From NCBI RefSeq assembly GCF_014268805.2, contig NZ_JABWRF020000001.1:310001-374000 (forward strand): a stretch of 64,000 nt of DNA, in the 5' to 3' direction. Under the pieces are notes generated by a model. It searched no databases, was not told the origin of the DNA, and worked only from the letters and a program-made list of their open reading frames with translations. Made by a program: the position numbers and the translations under genes. The first letter of the stretch is position 1. Every line of letters begins with the position of its first letter. The stretch is from Pseudomonas farsensis (GTDB taxonomy: Bacteria; Pseudomonadota; Gammaproteobacteria; Pseudomonadales; Pseudomonadaceae). Shown here piece by piece: positions 37,906 to 49,700 of this stretch.

Positions 37906-38280
37906 TCAGTCGCTCAAACCTTGTACCCGCACGCGCGCGGTTCCGCTACGCAGCATGCCGATTTTTTCGGCGGCAGCTCGGGACAGGTCGATGAGCCGGC
38001 CGCGCGTGTGCGGGCCGCGGTCGTTGATGCGCACGATGACGCTACGCTGATTGCTCAGGTTGGTGACCAGGACGCGTGTGCCGAAAGGCAGGCTGCGGTG
38101 TGCAGCGGTCAGGGCATGCTGGTCGAAAGGTTCGCCGCTGGCGGTACGCTTGCCGTGATAGCGGGCGCCATAATACGAAGCAGTGCCGGCCTGATCATAG
38201 CCGCGCGGGTCGATATCATGGCTGGCGCAGCCGGCCAGTAGCGAGAACAGGGCGAGGGTGGTGAGGGACCGTTTCAGCAA
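37906..38280 (-). CDS. RlpA-like lipoprotein (double-psi beta-barrel)
   Basis: A 124-residue lipoprotein with lipobox LLAGC near residue 18. The RlpA barrel follows (GTASYYGARYHGKRTASGE, FDQHALTAAHRSLPFGTRV, VIVRINDRGPHTRGRLIDLS), including the catalytic-type His and Asp of RlpA lytic transglycosylases. It lacks the SPOR domain of full-length RlpA. The start is a TTG at 38280 with GGAG eight bases upstream. Its stop lies 20 bases before the proposed antiporter start, so the two may be co-transcribed. Confidence 0.87.
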   Translation of the reverse strand: MLKRSLTTLALFSLLAGCASHDIDPRGYDQAGTASYYGARYHGKRTASGEPFDQHALTAAHRSLPFGTRVLVTNLSNQRSVIVRINDRGPHTRGRLIDLSRAAAEKIGMLRSGTARVRVQGLSD

Positions 38281-38304
38281 TTGGGATGCTCCGTTGAGGC
38301 AGTT

Positions 38305-38430
38305 GGGGCTGCCTCGCAGCCCATCGCAGGGTGGCGCCAGCTCACAGTGAACTGGCCCAGCCTCGATAGTTGGGGCTGGCCCAGAACCTGTCGCAGCTGG
38401 CTAGCCCGCGATGGGCTGCAAGGCAGCCCC
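38305..38430. repeat. Decayed inverted repeat of the REP class
   Basis: Arms 38305-38327 and 38408-38430 (23 bases, one mismatch), with the core GGGGCTGCC.CGCAGCCC, enclose 80 bases of looser repeats. It separates gatB from the RlpA-like gene and shares the GCAGCCC module of the larger elements. Confidence 0.65.
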
Positions 38431-38440
38431 GCGACAGGGG

Positions 38441-39886
38441 TCACCCTTCGAGCTTGGCCTTGAGCAGTTGGTTCACCTGCCCAGGGTTGGCCTTGCCTTT
38501 GGAGGCTTTCATGGCCTGGCCGACGAAGAAGCCGAACATCTTGCCGCGCTTGGCCTCGTCGGCGGCGCGGTATTGCTCGACCTGCTCGGCGTTGGCGGCG
38601 AGTACTTCGTCCAGCACCTTCTCGATGGCGCCGCTATCAGTCACCTGCTTGAGGCCTTCGGCTTCGATGATCTGGTCGGCAGAGCCTTCGCCGGCAGCCA
38701 TTTTCTCGAACACAACCTTGGCGATCTTGCCGCTGATGGTGTTGTCGCTGATGCGCAGCAGCATGCCGCCGAGCTGTTCGGCGCTGACCGGCGACTGGTC
38801 GATTTCCAGGCCCAGCTTGTTCAGCAGGCTGCCCAGCTCGACCATGACCCAGTTGGCAGCCAGTTTGGCGTCGCCACCAATGCTGACCACTTTCTCGAAG
38901 TATTCGGCCTGTTCACGGCTCGATGCCAGCACGTTGGCGTCATACGCTGACAGTGCGTACTGGCTCTGGAAACGCTTGACTTTTTGCGTCGGCAGTTCTG
39001 GCAGCGAGGCGCGCACGCTTTCCAGGAACGCAGGTTCGATGACCACCGGCAGCAGGTCTGGGTCCGGGAAGTAACGGTAGTCGTTGGCTTCCTCCTTGCT
39101 GCGCATGGAGCGGGTTTCGTCCTTGTTCGGGTCGTACAGGCGGGTTTCCTGCACGACTTTGCCGCCGTCTTCGATCAGGTCGATCTGGCGCTGGATCTCG
39201 CTGTTGATGGCGCGCTCGATGAAGCGGAACGAGTTGACGTTCTTGATCTCGCAGCGAGTACCGAACTCCACCTGGCCTTTGGGGCGAATCGACACGTTGC
39301 AGTCGCAGCGCAGCGAGCCCTCGGCCATGTTGCCGTCGCAGATGCCCAGGTAGCGCACCAGGGCGTGGATCGCCTTGACGTAGGCCACGGCCTCCTTGGC
39401 GCTGCGCATGTCCGGCTCGGAGACGATTTCCAGCAGTGGCGTGCCGGCGCGGTTGAGGTCGATGCCGGTGGCGCCATTGAAGTCTTCGTGCAGGCTTTTG
39501 CCGGCGTCTTCTTCAAGGTGCGCACGGGTGACGCCGACGCGCTTGATGGTGCCGTCTTCAAGGGCGATATCCAGGTGGCCCTTGCCGACGATCGGCAGGT
39601 CCATCTGGCTGATCTGGTAGCCCTTGGGCAGGTCGGGGTAGAAGTAGTTCTTGCGCGCGAACACGTTGCGCGGGCCGATTTCGGCATCGATGGCCAGGCC
39701 GAACATGCACGCCATGCGCACAGCTTCCTGGTTGAGCACCGGCAGCACGCCGGGCATGCCCAGGTCGACCAGGCTGGCCTGGGTGTTCGGCTCGGAGCCG
39801 AAGGTGGTGGCGCTGCCGGAGAAAATCTTCGACTGGGTGGCGAGCTGGGTATGAATTTCCAGGCCGATCACAACTTCCCATTGCAT
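38441..39886 (-). CDS. gatB: Asp-tRNA(Asn)/Glu-tRNA(Gln) amidotransferase subunit B
   Basis: A 481-residue subunit that binds the misacylated tRNA and phosphorylates its side chain in the GatCAB complex. It has the family opening [20 protein letters not shown], the [13 protein letters not shown] motif and a C-terminal YqeY-like helical domain ending QLLKAKLEG. Last gene of gatC-gatA-gatB, 11 bases after gatA. Confidence 0.97.
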   Translation of the reverse strand: MQWEVVIGLEIHTQLATQSKIFSGSATTFGSEPNTQASLVDLGMPGVLPVLNQEAVRMACMFGLAIDAEIGPRNVFARKNYFYPDLPKGYQISQMDLPIVGKGHLDIALEDGTIKRVGVTRAHLEEDAGKSLHEDFNGATGIDLNRAGTPLLEIVSEPDMRSAKEAVAYVKAIHALVRYLGICDGNMAEGSLRCDCNVSIRPKGQVEFGTRCEIKNVNSFRFIERAINSEIQRQIDLIEDGGKVVQETRLYDPNKDETRSMRSKEEANDYRYFPDPDLLPVVIEPAFLESVRASLPELPTQKVKRFQSQYALSAYDANVLASSREQAEYFEKVVSIGGDAKLAANWVMVELGSLLNKLGLEIDQSPVSAEQLGGMLLRISDNTISGKIAKVVFEKMAAGEGSADQIIEAEGLKQVTDSGAIEKVLDEVLAANAEQVEQYRAADEAKRGKMFGFFVGQAMKASKGKANPGQVNQLLKAKLEG

Positions 39887-39897
39887 GTGTGAATTCC

Positions 39898-41349
39898 TCA
39901 GAAGCCGTTGGGGGCGCGGGTGTGCCAGTCGGTGACTTGCTGGTACTGGTGCGCGACGTTGAGCAGGCGGCCTTCCTGGAAATACGGGGCCAGCAATTGC
40001 ACGCCCACCGGCAGGCCATCGACGAAACCGGCTGGCATCGACAGGCCCGGCAGGCCGGCCAGGTTGGCGGTGATGGTGTAGACGTCTTCGAGGTACGCGG
40101 CAACCGGGTCGCTGACTTTCGAGCCGAGCTTCCAGGCCGGGTTTGGCGTGGTCGGGCCGAGAATCACGTCGACGTCGTGGAACGCGGCCATGAAGTCGTT
40201 CTTGATCAGGCGGCGGATTTTCTGCGCTTGCAGGTAGTACGCATCGTAGTAGCCGGCCGACAGCGCGTAGGCGCCGACCATGATGCGGCGCTGCACTTCA
40301 ACCCCGAAGCCTTCGCCGCGCGAACGCTCGTACAGGTCGGTGAGGTCCTTGGGGTCGGCGCAGCGGTGGCCGAAACGCACGCCATCGAAGCGCGACAGGT
40401 TCGAGGAGGCTTCGGCAGGGGCGATCACGTAGTAGGCCGGGATGGCGTGCTGCATGTTCGGCAGGCTGATTTCCTTGACCACGGCACCGAGCTTTTCCAG
40501 CTCCTTGACGCTGGCATGCACCAGGTCGGCAATGCGTGGGTCGAGGCCGGCGCCGAAGTATTCCTTCGGCAGGCCGATGCGCAGGCCTTGCAGCGAGGCG
40601 CCGAGGCTGGCGCTGTAGTCCGGCACCGGCTCATCCACACAGGTGGAGTCCTTGGCATCGAAACCGGCCATGCCTTGCAGCAGCAGCGCGCAGTCTTCGG
40701 CGGTGCGGGCCATCGGGCCGCCCTGGTCGAGGCTGGAGGCGTAGGCAATCATGCCCCAGCGCGAGACACGGCCGTAGGTCGGCTTGAGCCCGGTGAGGTT
40801 GGTCAGCGCCGCGGGCTGGCGGATCGAGCCGCCGGTATCGGTACCGGTGGCGACCGGCAGCAGGCGCGCAGCCACGGCTGCAGCCGAGCCACCGGAGGAG
40901 CCGCCGGGCACGTGTTCGAGGTTCCACGGGTTCTTTACCGCGCCGTAGTGGCTGGACTCGTTGGCCGAGCCCATGGCGAACTCGTCCATGTTGGTCTTGC
41001 CCAGGGTGACCATGCCGGCTTCGGCCAGCTTGGCGACCACGGTGGCGTCATACGGGGCGGTGAAGGTGTCGAGCATCTTCGAGCCGCAGCTGGTGCGTAC
41101 GCCGTTGGTGCAGAACAGGTCCTTGTGGGCGATCGGGGCGCCCAGCAGCGCGCCGTTTTCGCCAGCTGCGCGGCGCGCGTCGGCGGCACGGGCCTGGTCC
41201 AGGGCTTGCTGTTCGGTCACGGTGATGAAGCTGTTGAGCTGCGGGTCGAGCTGCTTGATACGCGACAGCAGCGCGCCGGTCAGTTCTTGCGAAGAGAACG
41301 ACTTGTCGGCGAGGCCGCGGGCGATCTCGGCGAGAGACAGTTGATGCAT
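39898..41349 (-). CDS. gatA: Asp-tRNA(Asn)/Glu-tRNA(Gln) amidotransferase subunit A
   Basis: A 483-residue amidase-signature enzyme that releases ammonia from glutamine for the GatB site. The Ser-cisSer-Lys triad is K76 (PIAHKDLF), S151 ([12 protein letters not shown]) and S175 ([11 protein letters not shown]). It lies between gatC and gatB; standard length. Confidence 0.97.
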   Translation of the reverse strand: MHQLSLAEIARGLADKSFSSQELTGALLSRIKQLDPQLNSFITVTEQQALDQARAADARRAAGENGALLGAPIAHKDLFCTNGVRTSCGSKMLDTFTAPYDATVVAKLAEAGMVTLGKTNMDEFAMGSANESSHYGAVKNPWNLEHVPGGSSGGSAAAVAARLLPVATGTDTGGSIRQPAALTNLTGLKPTYGRVSRWGMIAYASSLDQGGPMARTAEDCALLLQGMAGFDAKDSTCVDEPVPDYSASLGASLQGLRIGLPKEYFGAGLDPRIADLVHASVKELEKLGAVVKEISLPNMQHAIPAYYVIAPAEASSNLSRFDGVRFGHRCADPKDLTDLYERSRGEGFGVEVQRRIMVGAYALSAGYYDAYYLQAQKIRRLIKNDFMAAFHDVDVILGPTTPNPAWKLGSKVSDPVAAYLEDVYTITANLAGLPGLSMPAGFVDGLPVGVQLLAPYFQEGRLLNVAHQYQQVTDWHTRAPNGF

Positions 41350-41364
41350 GGCAGGCGCTTTCCC

Positions 41365-41652
41365 TTAATCGATGACTTTCGGAACCAGGTACAGACCGTT
41401 TTCGGTCATCGGGGCGATGGCTTGGTAGCGATCGCGCTGGTTGCTTTCGGTGACCTGGTCGGGGCGCAGGCGCTGGGTGGTTTCCAGCGGGTGCGCGAGC
41501 GGTTCGATGCCAGTTGTGTCGACGGCCTGCATCTGGTCGACCAGCCCGAGAATACTGTTCAAGGCGTCGGTAATGCGTGGCAGCTCGCTGTCATTCAGGC
41601 CCAATCGGGCCAGATGGGCGATCTTTTCCACGTCGGAGCGTTGAAGCGCCAT
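41365..41652 (-). CDS. gatC: Asp-tRNA(Asn)/Glu-tRNA(Gln) amidotransferase subunit C
   Basis: A 95-residue subunit that clamps GatA to GatB. ATG 41652 follows GGAGATC and begins [19 protein letters not shown], the conserved N-terminus. The PLAHPLE stretch in the middle and [12 protein letters not shown] at the end are typical. It is the first gene of the operon and divergent from mreB. Confidence 0.96.
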   Translation of the reverse strand: MALQRSDVEKIAHLARLGLNDSELPRITDALNSILGLVDQMQAVDTTGIEPLAHPLETTQRLRPDQVTESNQRDRYQAIAPMTENGLYLVPKVID

Positions 41653-41698
41653 GGGGATCTCCAGGAGAAACGAAAAAGCGCAATGGCTGCGCAATTGA

Positions 41699-42895
<1,197 letters not shown>

Positions 42896-42923
42896 TCGCG
42901 GTTGCAGCACAGCGCCCCGGTTT

Positions 42924-42950
42924 ACAGGTAGCACGCACAGTGCTACCTGT
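42924..42950 (+). terminator. Hairpin between mreB and mreC
   Basis: Eleven-base perfect arms ACAGGTAGCAC/GTGCTACCTGT with a five-base loop lie 28 bases after mreB. No T-run follows. It may partly terminate or protect the abundant mreB message relative to mreC. Confidence 0.55.
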
Positions 42951-43017
42951 ATGCGCTTATCCGGCGTCATCGCGGCGCCGTTTCCGTCAATCTGCAAGCA
43001 GGCCGGTGCGTTGCCCC

Positions 43018-43065
43018 ATGCCCTATGACTTCCTGAGTCGTCGTCCACGAGGAACGGCCCATTAA
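43018..43065 (+). CDS. Possible 15-residue leader peptide overlapping mreC
   Basis: An ATG at 43018 opens 15 codons (MPYDFLSRRPRGTAH). Its TAA at 43063-43065 shares one base with the proposed mreC ATT start at 43061. Ribosomes ending here could restart at mreC. The ribosome site before the ATG is weak, so it may be chance. Confidence 0.3.
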   Translation: MPYDFLSRRPRGTAH

Positions 43066-44062
43066 ACCGCTTTTCTCCAAAGGCCCTTCGCTGGGCGTGC
43101 GCCTGCTCGTACTGGTAGTGATGTCGGTCGCGCTGATGGTGGTCGACTCGCGTTTTGACCTGCTCAAGCCTGTGCGCAGCCAGATGGGCCTGGTGCTGAT
43201 GGAGTCCTACTGGATCACCGACCTGCCCCAGCGCATGTGGCAGGGTGTGGCCGGCCAGTTCGGCAGCCGCACCGAGCTGATCGCCGAGAACGAAAAACTC
43301 AAGACCGAAGCCCTGCTGTTGCAGGGGCGTCTGCAAAAACTGGCGGCCCTGACCGAGCAGAACGTGCGCCTGCGCGAATTGCTCAACTCTTCTGCGTTGG
43401 TCAACGAGAAGGTCGAAGTCGCCGAGCTGATCGGTGTCGACCCTAATCCGTTTACCCACCGCATCCTGATCAACAAGGGCGAGCGCGACGGCGTGTTCCT
43501 CGGCCAGCCGGTACTCGATGCCCGCGGCCTGATGGGCCAGGTGGTCGAGTTGATGCCATATACCTCGCGGGTGCTGCTGCTCACCGATACCACTCATAGC
43601 ATTCCGGTACAGGTCAACCGCAACGGCCTGCGTGCCATCGCCAGCGGCACCGGCAACCCCGAGCGCCTGGAACTGCGCCACGTTGCCGATACCGCCGACA
43701 TCAAGGAAGGCGACCTGCTGGTCAGTTCCGGCATGGGCCAGCGGTTCCCGGCCGGCTACCCGGTGGCCACGGTCAACGAAGTGATCCACGATTCCGGCCA
43801 GCCGTTCGCCATTGTGCGCGCCATCCCCACCGCCGCACTGAACCGCAGCCGCTACATGCTCCTGGTGTTCAGTGACCGGCGCACCCCGGAAGAACGTGCC
43901 ACCGAAGCGGCCATGGCCCAGGAAGAAGCCGATCGCCAGGGCGCCACCCACGGCCAGGCCCCTGCCAGCCAGTCGGCACCTGCTGCCCCTGCGCCCCAGG
44001 CCGCCCCAGCGGCGGCGCCAGCGCAACCGGCTGCCACGCCTGCCCAACCCCGGAGACAATAA
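43061..44062 (+). CDS. mreC: Rod-shape protein MreC, probable ATT start
   Basis: A bitopic periplasmic elongasome protein of about 333 residues. After a short cytoplasmic KPLFSKGPSLGVR there is one membrane helix (LLVLVVMSVALMVV), a coiled coil at about 70-105 and the MreC beta domain (LINKGERDGVFLGQPVLD, LVSSGMGQRFPAGYP). A Pro/Ala/Gln-rich tail closes it. No ATG, GTG or TTG lies in frame between an upstream TGA (43034-43036) and GTG 43097, which has a poorly spaced site. ATT at 43061 has GAGGA seven bases before it and keeps the expected cytoplasmic leader. The stop overlaps mreD by one base. Confidence 0.9.
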   Translation: MKPLFSKGPSLGVRLLVLVVMSVALMVVDSRFDLLKPVRSQMGLVLMESYWITDLPQRMWQGVAGQFGSRTELIAENEKLKTEALLLQGRLQKLAALTEQNVRLRELLNSSALVNEKVEVAELIGVDPNPFTHRILINKGERDGVFLGQPVLDARGLMGQVVELMPYTSRVLLLTDTTHSIPVQVNRNGLRAIASGTGNPERLELRHVADTADIKEGDLLVSSGMGQRFPAGYPVATVNEVIHDSGQPFAIVRAIPTAALNRSRYMLLVFSDRRTPEERATEAAMAQEEADRQGATHGQAPASQSAPAAPAPQAAPAAAPAQPAATPAQPRRQ

Positions 44063-44550
44063 TGGCCAGCACCCGTAGCAGAAACGGCTGGGTCATCTGG
44101 CTGACCTTCGCCATTGGCCTGTTGCTGAGCGTCTCGCCCATGCCACAGTTCATGGAAGTGTTCCGGCCAATGTGGCTGGCCCTGCTGCTGGCGTTCTGGA
44201 CGCTGACCGTGCCGGGCAAGGTCGGCATGACCACCGCATTTATTCTCGGGCTCGCCGAGGACGTGCTGTACGGCACCCTGCTGGGCCAGAACGCCCTGAT
44301 CCTGACCCTGATCACCTTCCTGGTGCTGTCGTTGCAACAGCGCCTGCGCATGTTCCCGATATGGCAGCAAAGCCTGGTCATCCTCGTGGTCTTCGGCATC
44401 GCCCAACTGATCCAGCTGTGGCTCAGCGCCCTGACCGGCAACCGCCTGCCAACGCTGGCGTTGGTGTGGTCGGCGGTGATCAGTGCGTTGCTCTGGCCGT
44501 GGGTGAGCTTCGCCCTGCGTGGCCTGCGCGTACGCCTGCACATTCACTGA
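44062..44550 (+). CDS. mreD: Rod-shape membrane protein MreD
   Basis: A 162-residue inner-membrane protein with about five helices and the MreD pattern near the middle (MTTAFILGLAEDVLYGTLLG). It is coupled to mreC by TAATG. It completes the MreBCD complex; sequence conservation in MreD is low but context is decisive. Confidence 0.94.
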   Translation: MASTRSRNGWVIWLTFAIGLLLSVSPMPQFMEVFRPMWLALLLAFWTLTVPGKVGMTTAFILGLAEDVLYGTLLGQNALILTLITFLVLSLQQRLRMFPIWQQSLVILVVFGIAQLIQLWLSALTGNRLPTLALVWSAVISALLWPWVSFALRGLRVRLHIH

Positions 44551-44582
44551 CGGCCCGCCACCACTGACAGGGAGATGTCCAC

Positions 44583-45182
44583 ATGACACAGTTGTACCTG
44601 GCCTCGGGCTCACCGCGCCGGCGCGAATTGCTGGCGCAGATTGGCGTGCCGTTTACGGTCGTCAGCGCCGCCATTGACGAAACACCGCTGCCCGGCGAAG
44701 CGCCAGGTGCCTATGTCGAACGCCTGGCCCGGGCCAAGGCTGTGGCTGGTTTCGGCGGCATCGAGGGCGCGGGTGTGGTGCTCGGTGCGGACACCACCGT
44801 GGTGCTCGACGGCACGATCCTGGGCAAACCCGCCGACCGCGAGCAGGCCCTGGCCATGCTCGGTGACCTGTCCGGCCGCGAGCACCAAGTGCTCACGGCG
44901 GTGGCATTGACCGATGGCCAGCGCAGCCTGAGCCTGTGTGTCACCAGCACCGTGCGCTTTCGCGCCATTTCTTTCGACGAAGCCTGGCGCTACTGGGCCA
45001 GTGGCGAGCCTGTGGACAAGGCTGGTGGCTACGCCATCCAGGGCTTGGGCGCAGTGTTTGTCAGCCATCTTCAGGGCAGCTATTCGGCCGTGGTCGGCCT
45101 GCCCCTCAGCGAGACGGCCGAGCTGCTTGAGCAGTTCGCCATCCCCTGCTGGCAGTCGCATGAGGATTCATTTACGCGCTAG
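44583..45182 (+). CDS. maf: Maf-family nucleotide pyrophosphatase (YhdE type)
   Basis: A 199-residue cytosolic enzyme that hydrolyses dTTP/UTP and modified pyrimidine nucleotides to monophosphates. The substrate loop is [10 protein letters not shown] (residues 8-17), the catalytic-base region GADTTVVLD and GKPADREQA, and late [12 protein letters not shown]. Position between mreD and rng is conserved. Confidence 0.95.
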   Translation: MTQLYLASGSPRRRELLAQIGVPFTVVSAAIDETPLPGEAPGAYVERLARAKAVAGFGGIEGAGVVLGADTTVVLDGTILGKPADREQALAMLGDLSGREHQVLTAVALTDGQRSLSLCVTSTVRFRAISFDEAWRYWASGEPVDKAGGYAIQGLGAVFVSHLQGSYSAVVGLPLSETAELLEQFAIPCWQSHEDSFTR

Positions 45183-45236
45183 CCAGCCACCGTGCGGCGA
45201 TCCATCATTACCAGAGAACTTTGACGAGAGCCTGCC

Positions 45237-46694
45237 ATGAGTGAAGAGATCCTGATCAACATCACCCCGATGGAGTCACGCGTGGCGGTGGTGGAGAACG
45301 GTGTTCTGCAGGAAGTGCACGTCGAGCGCACCCAGCGCCGCGGCATCGTCGGCAACATCTACAAGGGCAAGGTGGTGCGTGTGCTGCCGGGCATGCAGGC
45401 GGCATTCATCGACATCGGCCTTGAACGTGCGGCGTTCATCCATGCCTCCGAAATTTCCCAGCGCGAAGGTTCGGCGGTGGAGAGCATCAGTGCTCTGGTA
45501 CACGAAGGCCAAGCCCTGGTGGTGCAGGTCACCAAGGACCCTATCGGCACCAAGGGCGCGCGCCTGACCACCCAGCTGTCAATTCCGTCGCGTTACCTGG
45601 TGTACATGCCGCGCAGCAGCCATGTCGGCATTTCGCTGAAAATCGAAGAAGAAGCCGAGCGCGACCGCCTCAAGCAAGTGGTCGCCGATTGCATGGCCCG
45701 CGAAGAGATGAAAGACGCCGGCGGCTTCATTCTGCGCACGGCTGCCGAAGGCGCCCGCGCCGAGGACATCCTTCAGGACATCCGTTACCTGCGCAGGCTG
45801 TGGGAGCAGATCGGCTCACAGATCCAGGTGTGCGGTGCCCCCACGGTCATCTACGAAGACCTGGGCCTTGCCTTGCGTACCCTGCGCGACCTGGTCAACG
45901 CCAAGATCGAGAAGATCCGCATCGACTCCCGGGAAACCTTCCAGAAAACCACGCAATTTGTCGCCGAGCTGATGCCGGAAATCGCCGATCGCCTTGAGCA
46001 TTACCCCGGCGAGCGGCCTATTTTCGACTTGTATGGCGTCGAAGACGAGATTCAACGCGCGCTTGAGCGCAAGGTTCCGCTGAAGTCCGGTGGTTACCTG
46101 GTAGTGGACCCCGCCGAGGCGATGACCACCATCGACGTCAATACCGGCGCGTTTGTCGGCCATCGCAACCTTGAAGAAACCATCTTCAAGACCAACCTCG
46201 AGGCCGCCACCGCCATCGCTCGCCAGCTGCGCCTGCGCAACATTGGCGGCATCATCATCATCGACTTCATCGACATGGAAGACGAAGAGCACCAGCGCCA
46301 GGTGTTGCGCACCCTGGAAAAACAGCTCGAACGGGACCATGCCAAGACCAACATCATTGGCATCACCGAGCTTGGCCTGGTGCAGATGACCCGCAAGCGC
46401 ACCCGCGAAAGCCTGGAGCAGGTGCTGTGTGAACCCTGTGCCGGTTGCCAGGGCCGCGGCAAGCTGAAAACCCCCGAGACCATCTGTTACGAAATCTTCC
46501 GCGAAATCCTCCGCGAGGCCCGGGCCTATCAGGCCGAGGGCTATCGTGTGCTGGCCAATCAGAAGGTGGTGGACCGCCTGCTCGATGAAGAATCGGGCAA
46601 CGTCGCCGAACTTGAAGCCTTTATTGGCCGAACTATCCGTTTTCAGGTCGAATCCATGTACTCGCAAGAACAATACGATGTGGTGCTGCTCTGA
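45237..46694 (+). CDS. rng: Ribonuclease G
   Basis: A 485-residue endoribonuclease that matures the 16S rRNA 5' end and trims mRNAs. It has an S1 domain near 35-125 (IVGNIYKGKVVRVLPGMQAA) and the 5'-sensor/RNase H region. The catalytic metal-binding segments are TTIDVNTGAF and IIIIDFIDMED, and a Zn-link-type LCEPCAGCQGRG. The long C-terminal scaffold of RNase E is absent, which identifies RNase G. Confidence 0.97.
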   Translation: MSEEILINITPMESRVAVVENGVLQEVHVERTQRRGIVGNIYKGKVVRVLPGMQAAFIDIGLERAAFIHASEISQREGSAVESISALVHEGQALVVQVTKDPIGTKGARLTTQLSIPSRYLVYMPRSSHVGISLKIEEEAERDRLKQVVADCMAREEMKDAGGFILRTAAEGARAEDILQDIRYLRRLWEQIGSQIQVCGAPTVIYEDLGLALRTLRDLVNAKIEKIRIDSRETFQKTTQFVAELMPEIADRLEHYPGERPIFDLYGVEDEIQRALERKVPLKSGGYLVVDPAEAMTTIDVNTGAFVGHRNLEETIFKTNLEAATAIARQLRLRNIGGIIIIDFIDMEDEEHQRQVLRTLEKQLERDHAKTNIIGITELGLVQMTRKRTRESLEQVLCEPCAGCQGRGKLKTPETICYEIFREILREARAYQAEGYRVLANQKVVDRLLDEESGNVAELEAFIGRTIRFQVESMYSQEQYDVVLL

Positions 46695-46782
46695 CTTTGC
46701 TCAAAAGCGGTCGCCCCATGGACGGGCTGGCAAAGCGCTATTCACCGGCCATAGTTAAGGGACGACTCGGAGGGCCTCGGCC

Positions 46783-49700
46783 ATGGAACGTCTGAACCGC
46801 GTTCTGGGTGCCTTGACCCGGTGGGGCCTGGCAGCCTGCGCCTTGCTGGCGGTGTTGGTGGCGTTGTATGTCAGCATTGGCCGGCAACTTATCCCGCTGG
46901 TCGCCGAATATCGCGCAGACGTCGAGCTCAAGGCGCAGCAGGCCCTGGGGTTGCCGGTGCATATTGGCGCCCTCGAAGGCCGCTGGAGCGGCCTGGCCCC
47001 TGTGTTGAGCATTCGCGACCTGGAGCTGGGCGAAGGCGCAGACACCCTGCGCCTGGACGAAGTCAAAGCCGTGCCAGACCTCTGGGCCAGCCTCAAGGCA
47101 CGCGAAGTGCGCCTGGCGCATATCCAGTTTGGCGGCTTGCAGTTGATCCTGCGTGAAGACGAGCAGGGCCAGTGGGCCCTTGAAGGCCTGCCGCACAAGG
47201 ACGATAGCCCGCTCGACCCTGGTGAGGCGCTCAAGCGCCTGCGCCAGTTGGGGCGTCTGGACCTCTTCGACAGCCAGGTTACGCTGCAGCCCTGGCAGCG
47301 CGACCCGCTGACCCTCACTTATGTCAGCCTCGGTTTGCAGGCTGGGGCCTCGCGCCAGAGCCTGGATGTGCGTGCCACCTTGCCCGACGGCCAGCCGTTG
47401 GCAATCAGCCTGCGCACCCGCGCCACCGCCAAGGCTTGGCGTGATGGGCGGGTCGAGGCCTATGTGAGCTTGCCGCAAAGCGACTGGGCGCGTTGGCTGC
47501 CGCCGCGCCTGCTGGGCCAATGGCAAGCTGCCACGTTGCATGCAGGTGGCGAGTTCTGGGTCGACTGGAGCAAGGGCCAGTTGCAGCACGCTGTGGTACG
47601 CCTGAATGCCCCGCGCTTGAAGGGCGCCTACGCTGACCGCAAAGCCGTGACCTTGGATGATCTGGCCCTCAATGCCTGGTTCAAACGCAGCGGTGATGGC
47701 TTCGATGTCACCGTCGACTCCCTGGCCGCCAGCATCGGCAAGGACCGCTGGGAGTCCCACCTGCAACTGGCGCAACGGGCGGGCGACAGCCCGGCTGAAG
47801 AATCCTGGAAAATCCAGGCCGACCGCCTGGAGTTGACGCCGTTGACACCGCTGATCAACGGCCTGGCACCGCTGCCCGACAAGCTGCTGACCGTGGTCAA
47901 TGCGCTCAAGGTCACCGGCAACCTGCGCAACGTGCAACTCGACCTGCACCCCAAAGCCGAAGGCGACCAGCGCGTGCAGTTCGCGGCAAACCTGGAGAAG
48001 GTCGGTTTTGACGCCTACCACGGTGCACCCGCTGCCGGGAATGTCAGCGGCGCCATCAGCGGCGACCTCGGGCATGGCGAGCTACGCCTCGATACCGATG
48101 CCTTCATGCTGCATCTTTACCCGATCTTCGGCAAACCGTGGCATTACCAAAAAGCCAATGCGCGCCTGACCTGGGCTATCGACAAGCAGACCTTCACCTT
48201 GGTGGCGCCGTACATCAAGGTGCTGGGCGAGGAAGGCAAGATTGCCGCCGACTTCCTTATTCGCCTGCACCTGGAGCCCGGCCACGAGGATTACATGGAC
48301 CTGCGCGTCGGCCTCACCGAGGGTGATGGCCGTTACACCGCCAAGTACCTGCCAGAAGTGCTGAGCCCGGCGTTGGATGAATGGCTGCGCAGTGCCATCG
48401 TCAAGGGCAACGTCGATGAGGGCTATTTCCAGTACCAGGGTTCGCTCAACCATGGCGCACCGGCCCACGCCCGCGACATCAGCCTGTTCTTCAAGGTGCA
48501 TGACGCTACCCTCGACTACCAGCCTGGTTGGCCGAAGGTCACCCAGGTTGAGGGCGACGTGTTCATCGAGGACACCGGTGTACGGGTCAAGGCTCGCCGC
48601 GGCGTGCTGCTCGACACCAAAGTCAGCAACGTCAACGTCGATATTCCGCATGTCGAGGCTGGCAAGGAAAGCCACCTGTATCTCGATGGCAGTTTCGACG
48701 GCAGCCTCGTCGATGGGCTGAAAATCCTCCAACAGGCGCCGATCGGCACTGGCGAGACGTTTGCAGCCTGGGAGGGCGAAGGCCCGCTCGCAGGCAAGGT
48801 CAAACTGGATATTCCATTGGCTCGCGGCCCGCGCCCGAAAGTGCTGGTGGACTTCGCCACCGCAGGCGCAACGCTCAAGATCGCGCCGCCAAGCCTGGAA
48901 CTGACCGACCTTACCGGTGACTTCAGCTTCGATATCGAGAAGGGCTTGAGTGCCAAGGACCTGAGCCTGCAGGCGTTTGGCAAACCGCTCAGTGCGCAGA
49001 TTGTCGCTGAAGGCAAGAATGGCCAGTTCCAGACGCGCGTCAGTGCCAGTGGCCAGATGCCAGTCAAGACACTCACCGAATGGCTGCAGGTGCAACAGGC
49101 GCTACCGGTCAGCGGTGAGGTGCCGTATCAGTTGCAGGTGAGCCTTGGCGCGCGGGATAACCGCCTGACCGTCAATTCATCGCTCAAGGGCGTAGCCATC
49201 GACCTGCCGGCGCCGTTCGGCAAGACCGCCGCACAAACCCGCGACAGCCGTTTCAGCATGACCTTGCAAGGCGCCGAGCGGCGCATTGATGCCGCCTATG
49301 CCGACCTTGCCCGCTTTGCCTACGCAGCGCCTGCCGACAAGCTTGGCCAAGGCCGTGGCGAGTTGATGCTGGGTACGGACGAGGCGATCCCGCCGAGCGG
49401 GCAGGGCCTGCGGGTGCGCGGCCGGCTCGACAGCCTGGACCTGGACCCCTGGCAGCAGAAGGCTGCACACCTTGCCGGCAACGACCCCGGTGGCAGCGCC
49501 CGGCAACTGTTGCAGAGCGTTGACCTGAGCATCGGCCAGCTCAAGGCTTATGGCGTTGACCTCAACCAGGCGGTAGTGCGCCTGGCGCGCGGCGGCCCGG
49601 CCTGGGACCTGCGGGTGGACAGCAAGGAGGTAGCGGGCAGTGCGCGCATCCCGGATGCCAAGGCTGCGCCGATGACCATCCGCCTGCAAACCTTGCGCTT

